Assembly: GCA_003971905.1 (NCBI GenBank)
Contig: RSEE01000057.1
Span: 124,001 to 188,000 of the forward strand
Direction: 5' to 3'
DNA: 64,000 nt
DNA from: Moniliella sp. 'wahieum'
Lineage: Eukaryota; Basidiomycota; Moniliellomycetes; Moniliellales; Moniliellaceae
Positions 11,503 through 22,355 of the stretch are shown here, one piece after another. Positions within the stretch are counted from its first letter, which is position 1. Every line of letters begins with the position of its first letter. A program made the position numbers and the translations under genes. A model generated the notes under the pieces. It was not told the DNA's origin. It saw only the letters and a list, made by a program, of their open reading frames with translations, and made no database searches.

Positions 11503-12216
11503 ATGTCCTCCCACCTGACTGCGCCGCAGGCTACGGTGCTGCTGGTTGTGCTGAACCTGGTGGGATGGGCGTGGAGTGGACAAGGCCGCGCCGTCCGCAC
11601 GTCCCCAACCACCCCGCCTGCCCCACCTGCTCCACCTTTTCACCCCGATCCCTCGTATCTCCCCGACCTCCCCGACCTCACCTCTCTCACCTCTCTGAGC
11701 TATGGGCGCGCGTAGCGCGTGGCTTTCTGCACGTCGACGGCGCGCATTTGGTGGAGAACGTGGTGGCGTTGGTGGCGCTTGGGCTGTGGGTTGATGCGGG
11801 AGGATGGAGCGGTGCTGGTGGGGACGTACGTGTTAGGATCGGTCGTTGGTCTCGGGTGCGAGGGTCGGGGGAGGGGGAGCGGGAGCGGGGATCGGTATCG
11901 GGGGAGCCAGTGCGGGTCTAGCTGGGTGGGTGGGACTGTTGGCGCGGACTTATCCTCAGCCTCGCTTGTCCGTCTGGTTACGCTTACGTCCAAAGGCTCT
12001 TTGGCCGGGTGGGGTGGGCAGACGGCGCTGCTCGCTTGGGCAGCGGGGGTTAGGTGGGCCCTTGCAGCGTATCGACGTGGTCGAGGTCGAGGTCGAGGTC
12101 GAGGCCAGAGCCGGGTCGGGGGTCGGGATGCGCGTGCGCATCTGCTGGGCTTTGTGGCGGGCCTGGCTGTTGGCCTTTTCCTGCGGTACTGCGGTGTGGG
12201 GCTGGTTAGGCCTTAG
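11503..12216 (+). CDS. Probable rhomboid-family intramembrane serine protease, frame-broken
   Basis: Three rhomboid hallmarks occur in the expected order but in different frames. The first is GFLHVDGAHLVENVVALVAL (about 11724-11785), the F-x-H-x-x-x-H-x-x-N helix. The second is IGGASAGLAGWVGL (about 11900-11945), the GxS catalytic serine region. The third is DARAHLLGFVAGLAVGLFL (about 12130-12185), which carries the catalytic histidine. The N-terminus MSSHLTAPQATVLLVVLNLV supplies a first hydrophobic segment. Frame changes near 11700, 11800, 11890 and 11950 are needed, in keeping with the homopolymer indels seen elsewhere; a short intron in one of these places is also possible. If intact it would be about 230-240 residues with roughly six helices, localised to mitochondria or Golgi, which cannot be told apart here. 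A decayed pseudogene is the alternative. Confidence 0.5.
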
Positions 12217-12884
12217 GCCAGGCTGTTGGCTCGGCTCGTACCTCGTTGGGTGATCCACGGGAGGACGCAAGGGTCAGTGAGCCCAGGGACGTCGTGCTCC
12301 ACAGGCTTAGTAACTTCAAGCTTGACCGCCATTGCTACCAATACCATGGCCGAGCCGACGCGGGGAACGTTACGCTTTATGCTGCTCGTTGCTCGTTGCT
12401 CGGTACTTGGTGACCCCTGTTCCCATAGTCAGCCTACTCTATCGAACAGGACAAGCCTGAGCACAGGACCTCGCAGTAAGTAGTAGGCCAAGGACCGCGT
12501 CTGTTGAACGTTGACCCGAAGAAACAATAGGGATGTAGCGCGCAAAACGGACCCGACAGGGAGGCTTTGTGTCCATCCCATCCTAATGTACGCACCGAGA
12601 AGGAGGTCACTGGAGCCATGTGCCATGGACTGGCAGGTGGACCCAAAGTGTGTGAGTGAATACTACCGCTTGTCCATTTAGGGTGAGATAGGGTGAGATG
12701 GGGAGACCCAAGCGATCTGCCCGACGTAGGAAGACTGTAAGCTAGCTGTCTCCATCTTTCCGCGCCGACTGACTTGCCTTACTGCCACAACACCTACACC
12801 TACATGTACACCTACATTGGACGAGACGCGCGTCTAGCTCGGGAAGGTTGCAGGGTATCCAAACACGTATCACGTATCATGCAT
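12217..12884. other. Spacer between rhomboid and FHIP genes
   Basis: Nothing with a recognisable domain is present. It holds a TTCAAGC fragment at about 12313 and short CATGTACACCTACA-type repeats at about 12780-12820. It is the tail-to-tail region of two convergent genes. Confidence 0.6.
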
Positions 12885-15800
12885 CTACGCCAACGCCCAT
12901 CGGGCCTGGAGGAGGGCGGCGAGTTCGCGCGCCATCTCGCGGAGCAAGACGATATTGTCCAGGACGAAGGAGAGGGTGGTCGGGCAGGGTCTTGGGTGGG
13001 CGATTGTCCGTCGAGGGCAAAGCGAAGGACCTTAGTTCTGCGCCAGCGGGCGGGCAAGACAAGGGGGGTGACCAAGACCTGACCGGTTCGGTACGAAGGT
13101 AATGGTCAGCAAAAGGTCGTCCAGGTGCTACTGGACGTTCACGTTCTTCCACTCTCGTCTCGACCTCGCCGCGTCCACCAAATAATTTGGCTAAGCCTTC
13201 GCGTGGATGAGCAGAATGGGACACAGGAGTTGTGGGTGCAACGCACGTGCTGTGCTTTCACCAATTCCACGGTTCCCGTTACTTCGCCAGCGTCCCATGC
13301 CGCCGCACTTGACTCCCCGGGACCAGTTCCCCCATCTGGTTCGGCACAGCCACTTTTTTCCCGAGCGTACGCACGTCCTCTGGTTCCTCTAGCGCATCGA
13401 GCAGTTGTTCGAGAAATACAAAGCTGCCATGCGTTCCGAGAGGAGTGGTGTCCAGCTCCCCTCCGACCTGGTGGCGGAGAGAGAGGACTTGAGCCACGAG
13501 ACCGCGGAGCAATAGAAGGACAATGGGGAGTTTCCTCTACTTTCTCTCCTGCCTTACCTTGATCTTTGTGATCATCTTTGTGATCTTTGCCGTCCTTCAT
13601 TTTGGGACTGGGTTCCTTCTTGTCCTTGCTGCCCTCGTTTCGCGGCTTGTCCTCCGCAGGGAACCGTAGCCAGCCATCCAAGTTTCGCACGGGCGACGCC
13701 GCGAGGGAAGCGAGCACGCCCGAGAGGGCGAGGTTGACCTGAGGGTCATTGGCAACCAGTGTGCCAAGGAGGCCATGAGCAATCGGCTATAGGGTCGGCA
13801 GGGTGGAGCCTGTGTCGGTCGAAGGGGCGAAGAGAGCGGGTCCACTGGAACAGTGAGTCGGAAGCGATGCGCGCCAAGGCAGCCCGTTGGGTGGGTGGGA
13901 AAGCAAACCCTTTTTCCTGGGCAGATGAGCCCCTGGAGCCGCGGCCTAGGCCCAGAGGACCGAGCGGCGGAGAGAGGCAATCAACAACGGCACTAAGCAG
14001 ACGTAAGGTGAGCCAGTGTCGCTGTAGCCCATCGTCGTTTTCTGTCACCGAGGTCGGAGGCGCACGGTGTGGAGCAGCGCCACGGTGGTGAGTGGGATCA
14101 TCCGTGGACAGACTCGAGTGCGGCGGGCGTGCGCGTGGCCATTGCGTGTGGAAGGAGAGCGGTGGTGGCTCGATCGTTGGCGAATGGGCGAGGATGGGGG
14201 TTTGCCCGTTGAAGGTGGGGTAGGGAAGGTAGAGTTGGCGCGAGCAAGGGGAGTCACTTTCATTAGGAGGCGTGTGGCGAACCTGCCATGAGCGTGAAGC
14301 AGAACGTCGAGAAGCCGAGCGCCTGGGCATGTGTGTCGCGAAGGGTGGAAGGGCGCAGGTGGGCAAGGATGAGGTCGGTGAGACTGTACCGCAATCGAGC
14401 CCGTGGTCCCGAAGGAGGCTGTGGTTCCTCTCCATCGTCCAGAAGATGGCCTAACAAAACGGCGCACAAGGGAGAGGAGTCGGGCAGTACTTCAAGGAGT
14501 TGGGTGAGATAGAAAAGACAGCGGTGGCGGTGCCATCAGTGTCGCTGCATTCAAGCATGGCAGGGTAGAGGATCTGATCGAGAAAGCCAGAGCGAAGATC
14601 AGTGTGAGATTCCATGCGGAATCGAGGCCGAGGTGCTGCCTCTCGACTGGGCAGCGTTACGTCCTCGGTGGAGAGATGGTGCGAGGCAGAGGTGCCAGGA
14701 TCCAAGAAGGCGGTGAGAATCCCCGAACTAAACTCAACCAGCCCCAGAAAGTGAGCAAGGGAGGAGACGACGGGCTCCTCAGTGGCGGTAGGTACATCTA
14801 GGACGGACGATGAAGGTGTGATCTGCATGCCCAGTGGAACCCCACCATCATCTTGTGGGACACCAATGGGCAGTCTGATCGCGCGCGGCAGAAGGCCGTA
14901 TGCGGCTCCGAGGGCTGCGCCCAGCATGGGGGATAGATCGGAATGAGTTACCTGCTGTGCAAGAGTGAGGGTTTGGAGGACCAGATCGGGTTCGCCGCCG
15001 GAGAGGGGCGGGCGTTGCATGGCCATCTCGACGCACGCCAAGAGGGCAGTGCGTATTTCACTGCCCAAGGGGTCGGGGAGAGAAATGAGGGGGACAAGTG
15101 CGTCGTAAGGGAGGTAGCGATTCAGTTTACCGGAATGAGAAGAGAGAGAGGCGATCAAATCGCTATTTTCTCTAGTACGTCGGACCAATGCCGAAAGGAA
15201 GTGGACCAAGCTCTCGACTGAAGGGGAGGAGGCTGCTCCCGACGCAGACGGCTCATCGCCCGCATCTGTTCCTCCGGGGTAGACGGCCACCCCAGCATCA
15301 ACCGACGGGTCTTCCCTGACCACCCATGGCGAGGGTTGGACTCGGAAAAGATCGAATCGAGACTGTCGGTGTCGTCGGCGTCGGCGGCGGCGGCGTCAGT
15401 GCCAGTGCTGCGGGCCTGGGTTGGAGCAGCAGCGGTAGCAGCAGAAGCAGGATCCGCGCCTGGTGTAGTGGGCACAAGGGAGAGAAGAAGGTGCTTAAGA
15501 GACCTTGCGACGGCGGGGTCAGTGAGGGTAGCAGTGGGGGCGACGAGGACGAGGCGTGCCAGGCCCTGAAGGACGGCATGGCGGACGCCAGCGGGGGTGT
15601 CGGTAGCCGCGGCGGCAGCGAGGGTGGGGAGAACGTCGTGTTTGAGTACGAAGGACATGCACGGGCCGCGCATCTGCTCTCCCTCGAGGGAGGCAAACAG
15701 GGCGGCGATGCGGGCGTGGGCAGTGCGGGGGAGGCCGTGGGCGAGGGAGCGCTGGTCGGGGGCGGCGAGGACGAGCTGGGATGCGGGCGCAGGGGCGGGG

Positions 15801-15911
15801 TCAGGCAGGCGTGGGGAGGGGAGGCGGGGGGGCAGGGGAGAGACGCACCTTGATGGACGCCCACGTGCCCGAGAAGGTGGCTGCGCCCAGCCCGTCGGGC
15901 ATGGCGAGCAT
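12885..15911 (-). CDS. FHF complex HOOK-interacting protein (FHIP/FAM160, RAI16-like)
   Basis: FHIP binds FTS and Hook and links early endosomes to dynein for long-range transport. Exon 1 (15849-15911) starts MLAMPDGLGAATFSGTWASI and is followed by a 73-bp intron (15776-15848). Exon 2 carries the diagnostic block CMSFVLKHDVLPTLAAAAAT then DTPAGVRHAVLQGL. After a one-base break at the C run 15333-15335 come SPWVVREDPS, RYLPYDALVPL and HSDLSPMLGAALGAAYGLLP. Next are FLDQILYPAMLECSDTDGTA and, one shift later (about 14515), LFYLTQLLEVLPD. The segment VNLALSGVLASLAASPVRNL (about 13700) precedes a Lys/Asp-rich insert and an intron ending near 13462. The terminus LDNIVLLREMARELAALLQA fits the family end and gives the stop at 12885. 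Several breaks are present but the homology runs through the whole length. It shares a short divergent promoter (about 180 bp) with NDUFA2. Confidence 0.85.
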
Positions 15912-16092
15912 CGCGGCAGGTGGTGGTGGTGGCCGGGCAGCGGCGTGGCTGTGGCGCACCAGGCCGGGAGCGCGGGGCGGGCGGAACGGGGCGGAAGCAG
16001 GCTGCAGGCGCCATTTCTAATGCAGCTCGCCGCCCGTCTGGCCTGGCCCGGCCTGCGCCTTCTGCCCCCCGGCCTCCTCCATCGACCCTCCC

Positions 16093-16464
16093 ATGTCGGC
16101 CTTCACGCGTGCGCTGCCCTCGGCGCTCAAGGAGCTGCGCGTGCACTTCTGCCAGTCCGCCCCTCGTCCGCCGGGCTGCGTGAGTTTGTGCAGGCGAACT
16201 ATGCGCAGATCAAGGCTGCCAACCCCTCCCTTCCACTCCTTGTCCGCGAGGCCCAGGGCACCCCGCCCGCGCCTTTGCCCGCTTCGGTGCGTCTCCGTCC
16301 GCGTCTCGGCGCCCGCGTGCACATGCGCATGCGCCCCCGTCCTCGCTCTTACTGACCCCTCCTCCATCCTCCTGTCCCCAGAGCGCGGCGTCGAGAAGCA
16401 CGTCGAGCTTGCTGGGCTCAGCAAGTCCGAGGTGGAGCAGAAGCTGACCAGCCTGGTGCAGTAG
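16093..16464 (+). CDS. NDUFA2: NADH:ubiquinone oxidoreductase subunit NDUFA2 (CI-B8)
   Basis: This is a small accessory subunit of mitochondrial complex I with a thioredoxin-like (L51/S25/CI-B8) fold. It starts MSAFTRALPSALKELRVHFC, continues GLREFVQANYAQIKAANPSL then PLLVREAQG, and finishes FARFGERGVEKHVELAGLS and EVEQKLTSLVQ. An intron runs 16287-16381 (GTGCGT...CCCCAG, phase 1). Two frame breaks, in the C run 16160-16163 and in 16266-16268, are each mended by one extra C. With these repairs the product is about 92 residues, the normal size. The cysteine in HFCQS matches the conserved family position. It is a nuclear-encoded mitochondrial protein without an obvious cleaved presequence, as usual for this family. 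The neighbouring FHIP gene is divergent. Confidence 0.9.
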   Translation: MSAFTRALPSALKELRVHFCQSAPRPPGCVSLCRRTMRRSRLPTPPFHSLSARPRAPRPRLCPLRCVSVRVSAPACTCACAPVLALTDPSSILLSPERGVEKHVELAGLSKSEVEQKLTSLVQ

Positions 16465-17323
16465 CCAGCAGTAGCCCCCTCCCTCCGCCCCTCCTCTGCT
16501 TTAAATCTGATCGCTCTGCCCCCATCCTTGCTAGTATCGCCAGGTCTGTCTGTCCATAGTTCTCGCCTCCTGCTTTCATGCGCTCATGCATTTCTGATGC
16601 GGGGGCCGGACCATCAACGGCACTGCCTGCTTCAGCCAGGGGAACGTCATGCTTGACGACCTTTTCCAAGGACGGGTTCGCTAACGGCGCGCGCGGGTGG
16701 GCGAGAAAGGCCAAGAAATGCAGTGACGGGAATAGGTTCAGTAGGTGTGCAGCATAACACGAGAGAGCAGAAGATGCCAGAGAGCCCAGGGCGTCCTGGC
16801 TGCTGCTGTATTCGGATGTTGCCCTCCTACCCTCAGAGACGGCAAGCGGCAGATCAAGGTGGCGGCCATGGCAGCGCGATGCGTGCCACGAGAGTAGACA
16901 TGCTTCGCAATGCACTCGCGAGGGCCGCCGACCTGACGTCTGCTGGACGCGAGTGACTAGTGAGGACTGCGGATAGACGCAGTGGGGGGTTCGGTGCAAG
17001 CGCAGCAGCGAGCAAAAGGGATTGCCAGAAGCGATTATTCATGTCTCTTCAGCCGCTCAGCCCTCCCCATGTCCCCTCTGTGGCTATCCCACCCGCCCCC
17101 GCTCCCACTCCCACTCCCATTCCCATTCCCGCTGCCCGCCCCACGCCTGTTGGCTTCTGCGCTTCGCCCCGTCCCCCCACCCCGTCGGGCACGACTTGGC
17201 GCACCTCGTTTCGTGTCCCACATCCCCACTCAGGTCCAGCCCTGTCCCCGTCCCCGTGCTGGCTGCCGCCGTGTGCCCCTGCCCCTGTCCCTGCCGCTAC
17301 CCCTGTTCCCTCGCCACCGCCCA
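16465..17323. other. Interval with a possible small minus-strand gene; no family recognised
   Basis: A minus-strand open frame (17042 down to 16854, MNNRFWQSLLLAAALAPNP...) starts like a mitochondrial targeting peptide (Arg, Ser and Ala rich, almost no acidic residues). A second frame (16999-16418) contains LNLFPSLHFLAFLAHPR and ANPSLEKVVKHDVPLAE. They could be two parts of one broken gene, but no domain is recognised. The plus strand from 17042 is Pro-rich and may be an upstream extension of CCA1. Confidence 0.3.
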
Positions 17324-19087
17324 ATGACCACCGCGCCACCCGCCGCACCGCTTATCCTGACACCGACCGAAGAGCGTATCTGCACGCTGCTCGATGCGGC
17401 ATGCGAGTGGATCCATGCGGAGCGTCCGGCGCTGCCGGCTGAGCTGGGCCGTGCGCCTGCGCTAGAGGAAGCTGGGTGGCGGTGCGAGGTGCGGATAGCG
17501 GGAGGGTGGGTGCGGGACAAGGTGCTAAAGTTAGCGTCGGACGATATGGACGTGTGCGTGTCAACGTTGAGCGGGTACCAATTTGCGTATTACCTCGAGC
17601 GTTACCTGGCCAGTTGGTGGTGGGCGGGATGGCGTATCGATGGGGCTGATCACTAAGATTGAAGCCAATCCGGCGCAGGGCAAGAACCTCGAGACAGCCA
17701 CGGCCAAGGTACTGGTCAATCGTTAGACTTTGTCCAGCTGCGTGGGGGCGCCAATCCCAGTGCCGAGCAGATGCCTACCTGCGCGATTGACCATCAACGC
17801 GTTATTTTTCAATGTGCATACGGGGCGGTGGGGACTGACGAAGCGCGGGCTGGTGGATCTGGAGCAAGGGCTGATCCGGACCCCCCTTGCTCCGAGCGTG
17901 ACGTTGGATGAGGACCCACTTCGTATCCTGCGCAGTGTTCGTTTTGCCGGTCGGTTTGGGTTTGCGTTGGACGATGGGCTGTGCTCGGCGGTGCGCGAAG
18001 GCGGAGCGCTGCGCCACAAGCTGGCTCACAAGATCAGTCGCGAAAGTCTGGGAATGGAGACGGACAAGATGCTACGCAGTGAGCATCCGAGTTTGGCGCT
18101 TAGCACGCTCTATGATCTGCACCTGTTTCCCGTTGTCTTTCGTCCGCCGCCGGAGCCCGAGGCGCCGTCGCAGCTCTATGGGAGCGACGACCACGACCCG
18201 CCACAGGCCGCCGTGCCTTGCCGCCGGACGAATGGGTGGTGGAGAAGGGCAAGCAGCTGGAATCGTTCTGGCTTGATCCGACGTTGAACCCGGGGATTCC
18301 CACGGGGATCCTATCGGACCCGGAACACGACGGCGAATGGCGTATGCGCTGGCAGTCTTTCCTCTGCACGGGTTGCGTGCCTGGTCCCACCCTTTGCCCG
18401 TCAAGGCAGGTCAAGCCGCGAAACGGCACCTGCTTCCAGCGGGGGAGGTGGTGTTGGTGGACGGGTTACGGGTCGGGGTAAAAGCGACAAAAGAGCCGGT
18501 CGAAGCGCTGCACCTGGCGTTCCACGCCCTGGTCCAGTTCCAAGCATGGGAACAGGGTGGGGAAGGAGGAGGATTTGCGCACCAAGCAGACCAAACTCTA
18601 CTTTCTTCTTCGACGTCCGTTCTTTTCCGCTCGGCCCTTGCTATCCGTCCCGAGGCTGGGTTTGTGTTTGCGTTGGTGACAGGTGCCGACGTGGGCCTGC
18701 TTCCTGCCGATTTGGCTCGGTGGTGGGGCTGGGTGGAAACGTTGGGCATGCTGGACAAAGTGGAGGAACGGTCGTTGCTCAATGGAGGCGACTTGGCCAA
18801 CCTGGTGGGATTCCCCCGGCCCACTGATTCCCAAGATGCAAGACAAAATTCTGGAATGGCAGTTCTGGCACGCGGGTCCCGACGCACGAGCTCGAGCCGA
18901 GGCCTGGTTTGTCCATGCATGGACCCAGGGCCAGATCCTCTCCTCGGACGAGGTGGAGGAGGCACGCCAAGGCCGCTACCAAGAAGGGCAAAAAGCGATC
19001 GCGACCCTAAGCACCGCCTCTACCAACTTATACCCCAATCGTACTCCTGCCTGTCCCGGCCTCAGCCTGTCAGCTTGCACCCAGTAG
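17324..19087 (+). CDS. CCA1: CCA tRNA nucleotidyltransferase
   Basis: The enzyme adds or repairs the 3'-CCA end of tRNAs in nucleus, cytosol and mitochondrion. Class II nucleotidyltransferase motifs are visible: RIAGGWVRDKVLKL with the catalytic DDMDVCV (about 17495-17555), then LRDLTINALFFNVHTG (about 17788-17822), then DEDPLRILRSVRFAGRFGF. The C-terminal part has ETLGMLDKVEERSLLNGGDL and MQDKILEWQFWHAGPDARA, which match the tRNA-binding tail. Frame breaks occur near 17630-17650, 17785, 18200 and 18820. The stop at 19087 ends the frame that carries the last homologous block. About 588 codons agrees with fungal Cca1. The chosen ATG (17324, MTTAPPAAPL) is in frame with the catalytic core. An upstream ATG at about 17041 begins a Pro/Arg-rich sequence in another frame and could be a mitochondrial extension if one base is missing. 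Confidence 0.88.
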
Positions 19088-20250
19088 GCCCACATGCAGC
19101 CGTCGCGTTGCACATAGAATGGAAGAGACAAGACCGCTGGCGGTAGAACTTGGCGAGGGGGAGTGGTGGTAGTGGTAGTGGTATAGTCCTACACCTCTCG
19201 CCCACAGAACAGCCCACTGCATAGAACGATGGATGGGGGAATTTTACTCCAGAGAGCAACAAGATCTACATGGCGGTGATCCTTGGCGAGGGACCGCACC
19301 GTGGACGGGTGCCGGCGGTTGGAAAACCTCAACCAGGCTGAATGAAATGCGGGTGCTGCTTTGCTGTCAACACAGAGGGCACCAGGGAAAGCGGGCGTCT
19401 GCGTTGAGGCTGGTGGGGCGCAGCGAAGGCCACGGAAGAGGGCAGCCAGGCAGGGTCCGTGCACGTGCATGTGCATGTGCTCCAGGTGTGATGCGTGTGA
19501 TGCATGTGAGATTGCACGTCTCGATCTAACTCCTCTGTGGATGTCCACCCGAGCGAGGGACGATCCACGGGATCATCGATCGTTCGCGGCCTGCCGATGC
19601 TCGCTCCCAGCCGGCCTGCATGCACATATGCATCAGGACGCATGACGCATGATGCATGACGCGTGACGCGTGACGCAAGCCTGCATAGCCCCAGGCAGCA
19701 CCGCAGACGGCTTGTGCGATGGGTGGCAGAGTGTGCTGGTGCGTGCTGCCCCTGCCAGGGGCTGTGCACGGGGCAGGCGTACAGCTTACAGAGTCGCATG
19801 CAGCTGTGGCGGAGGCTGGCGCGCTGCCTGCCGAGCAGCGCACCAGTACGCTTGGCACGGCCGCTGGGCGGTGGGCTCGTGCGCGCGGCTGCCAGCGCCC
19901 ATGTGCGGTGGCCAGAGGCAGTGCGGGCGCTGCCTGGGCCGGGGTATCGCATGGCGAGTGTGTCCTCGTCCACCGGCAGCCAGCCATGCACCATGCATCT
20001 TCGGTCCCTCCCTGTCCATTCACTCGCACTACGCAACACCCACACACTGCCCCCGTAGCCCTCCCCCACGCTTAGCTCAGCGCCCGCCCTTCCCACTGTC
20101 CTGGTTGGTTGATCCATCGGGGGCGCCCTTGCTCGGGCGCGTTTGTGCCTCCACCCTCCATCCCCTTCTCGCCTTTCCTCTCCTCTCCTCCTCTCTCTCT
20201 CTCCTCCTCTCCTCTCCCCCCCTCTCCCCCCCGCTCCCGCTCCCGCACCC
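19088..20250. other. Intergenic region upstream of the Ca2+/H+ exchanger
   Basis: No gene is supported. There are CATGTGCATGTGC repeats at about 19460-19505 and GATGCATGACGCGTGACGCG repeats at about 19640-19675. A CT-rich stretch (20160-20235) just before the exchanger ATG is typical of a fungal 5' leader. Long open frames on the minus strand here are antisense shadows. Confidence 0.55.
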
Positions 20251-21463
20251 ATGTCCGAACGCGCCCCCCTCCTGGGCACGCCCACCGGCGCCTCCAACGG
20301 CGCTGCCAACCCCCCCTCTGCCACCGCTCCAGCGCCGGCACCGGCCCTGTGCCCACGCTCGCCCAGTCCCCCACTGGTTCCTGTTCAACTCGTACCTCAA
20401 CACGCTCCTTGTCTTTGTCCCGCTGGGTCTGTTGGCCGAGAAGCTCGAGTGGAGTGCGCTAGCTCGCTTCTCGCTCAACTTTCTTGCGATTGTGCCGCTG
20501 GCCAAGCTGCTGGGCGATGCGACGGAGCAAGTGAGCATGCAATTGGGCGACACGCTGGGCGGGCTCAACGCCACGTTTGGCAATGCCGTCGAGTTGATTG
20601 TTGGTATTGTCGCCTTGCTCCAGGGCCAGCTTCGGATTGTGCAAACGTCGTTGATTGGCAGTGTGTTGAGCAACTTGCTGCTCGTGCTGGGCATGTCGTT
20701 TTGCGCCGGCGGCATTGTCCGCAAGGAAAATACGTTCCAGGCCACTGCGGCCCAAGCCAGTGGCTCCATTCTTCTCTTGGGCACCATCACGCTTGTCATC
20801 CCGGCTGCCTACCGTCTTTCGGGGCACAATGGCGATTCGGCCCAAGACGAAGCGGGGCTGTTGTTTATCAGCCGTGGCGCGGCTGTGATCCTAGTCGCGG
20901 TGTATGGTCTGTACCTGCTGTTCCAACTCAAGACGCATTCCTTCCTGTGGGACTCGGAGGCGTTGACCGAAGCCGAGTTTGACATGGACGAGGACGAGGA
21001 CGAGGAGAAGATGAATACGCAGGCGCTGTGGCGCTGTTGGTGGTGACGATCGTCACGTCGTTCAATGCGGATTACTTGGTGGGAGCGATTGACGAGGTGG
21101 CGAACGAGTACCACATTCCCACTGCTTTCATCTCCACTATCCTCCTTCCCATTGTGGGCAACGCAGCCGAACACGTCACCTCCATCTGGATGGCCATCAA
21201 GAACAAGATGGAGATTGCGCTCGGCGTTGCGGTCGGCAGCAGTATCCAAATTGCCATTGGCTTGATCCCGTCGTTGGTGTTGGTTGGGTGGGCGGTGGGA
21301 CAGCCGTTGACCCTGTACTTCCGCGGGTTCGAGACGGTGGTTCTGGCTACGGGGGTGCTGTTGACCTACCTACGCTCATCCAGGACGGCAAGTCGAACTG
21401 GATCGAAGGCGCGATGCTTGTGCGCTCTACCTCGTCATTTCGCTCGCGTTCTGGGTGCAGTAA
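20251..21463 (+). CDS. VCX1: Vacuolar Ca2+/H+ exchanger (CaCA family)
   Basis: The transporter moves Ca2+ (and often Mn2+) into the vacuole in exchange for protons. It starts MSERAPLLGTPTGASNG, a hydrophilic N-tail. After a frame break near 20380 come FNSYLNTLLVFVPLGLLAE, then alpha-repeat 1 (NATFGNAVELIVGIVAL, about 20568-20620) with the catalytic GNxxE. The acidic loop EFDMDEDEDEEK (about 20980-21010) separates the halves. Alpha-repeat 2 is PIVGNAAEHVTSIWMA (about 21150-21200). The last helix, LYLVISLAFWVQ, gives the stop at 21461-21463 after a break near 21360-21415. About 11 hydrophobic segments and roughly 405 residues fit Vcx1. The full homology with only single-base breaks argues that the gene is functional and the breaks are sequence errors. 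Confidence 0.9.
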
Positions 21464-22084
21464 ATGGCACCAAGGCCATGCCCTGTCGTTGGCAATAAGA
21501 TGCCAATGCTAGCACCAAGCCATGCGTGTTGTTGACGATGGCCGTGGGGGCAGCTATTGAGGGGAAGGGGCATTGCACATGTGGTTCCAGTGACCAGACG
21601 GGACACTGCTTGCTCGATTGCTCTGCATTGATCTTGATTCTTCGTTCGTTTTTGATTTAGTTGCTACTGATGTGGCCCTGTGCGTGTGCTGTGGGGGTGA
21701 GCAGTCTGGCCTATCCACCGCTGGGGCCCTCGCGCTTGGGTGGGGGCTGTGGCCGATGGCCAATGCCAATTACGGGGAAAAGCCAGCGCTTACCCTTGCC
21801 CTTGCCCGCGCCAAAATCCAGTTGATTGAAATGCACACTTCGTTTTGGATGGCTGGCATCGCTTGAGGCCATGCATGCTGCGGTAGCGGTGGGAATTGAG
21901 AACAGGAACCGCCGTTGGCGTTGAATGGGGGATGGCGTGGAAAGGAGGCAGAGAGCCCTCGGCGTCCATCCATCCTGAGATCGCTCAGATCGCTCAGATC
22001 GCTCCCCGACCCGCTCCGCCGCGCCACCCATCCCGAGTGGAGACGCACGAATAATACCCAGCACGCTGTGTGCTGACATAATCG
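21464..22084. other. Intergenic region
   Basis: No recognisable gene is present. An 8-9 bp direct repeat (GATCGCTCA, at about 21980-22005) is visible. A minus-strand frame containing SVHFNQLDFGAGKGKGKRW (about 21790-21860) has no known domain. No upstream part of the P5A ATPase fragment was found here. Confidence 0.5.
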
Positions 22085-22355
22085 GCCGGCGTGGCGCTGG
22101 TTGGGTGAATAATAATGACTTCCGCGTGATGAACGAGTCGGTACACTTGTGCCCGCATCCCCACTCAGTTCCAGATGTACCTCGTGACGCTCAAGGTGGT
22201 CGACTTTGTCGGGTGCTATGTGATGGAAGGGTGATCAAGGCCTTAGTTGGTAGCCGACCAGCGACCCAAGGCCATTATCACCAAGCGGCGTGAGAAGCAC
22301 GAGGTGCGGCGCAAAGAGCGCATGGCCCAGATGGTGGCCGCGGCACAGGCTTAGT
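22085..22355 (+). pseudogene. SPF1: C-terminal fragment of a P5A-type ATPase (Spf1-like)
   Basis: P5A ATPases are ER pumps that extract misinserted helices. The segment encodes NNNDFRVMNES, then FQMYLVTLKVVDFVGCYVME, VIKAL, DQRPKAIITKRREKHEVRRK and ERMAQMVAAAQA before two stop codons (TAG TAG). This order (hydrophobic last helix, D-x-x-PK, basic tail) matches the end of Spf1. Two frame changes are needed, at the G run near 22228 and near 22247; the second needs a base removed, unlike the undercalls elsewhere. None of the upstream ATPase (phosphorylation loop, other helices) was seen between the VCX1 stop and here, so it is read as a truncated duplicate. A rearranged assembly join is the alternative. 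Confidence 0.5.

Noticed and set aside
15298-16146. A 282-codon minus-strand frame over the FHIP 5' end
   Set aside because: It is out of frame with the FHIP exons; the true exons are defined by the 15776-15848 intron and conserved blocks.
19329-20324. A 331-codon minus-strand frame
   Set aside because: Arg/Ala-rich composition, no domain, and it overlaps the leader and start of the Ca2+/H+ exchanger.
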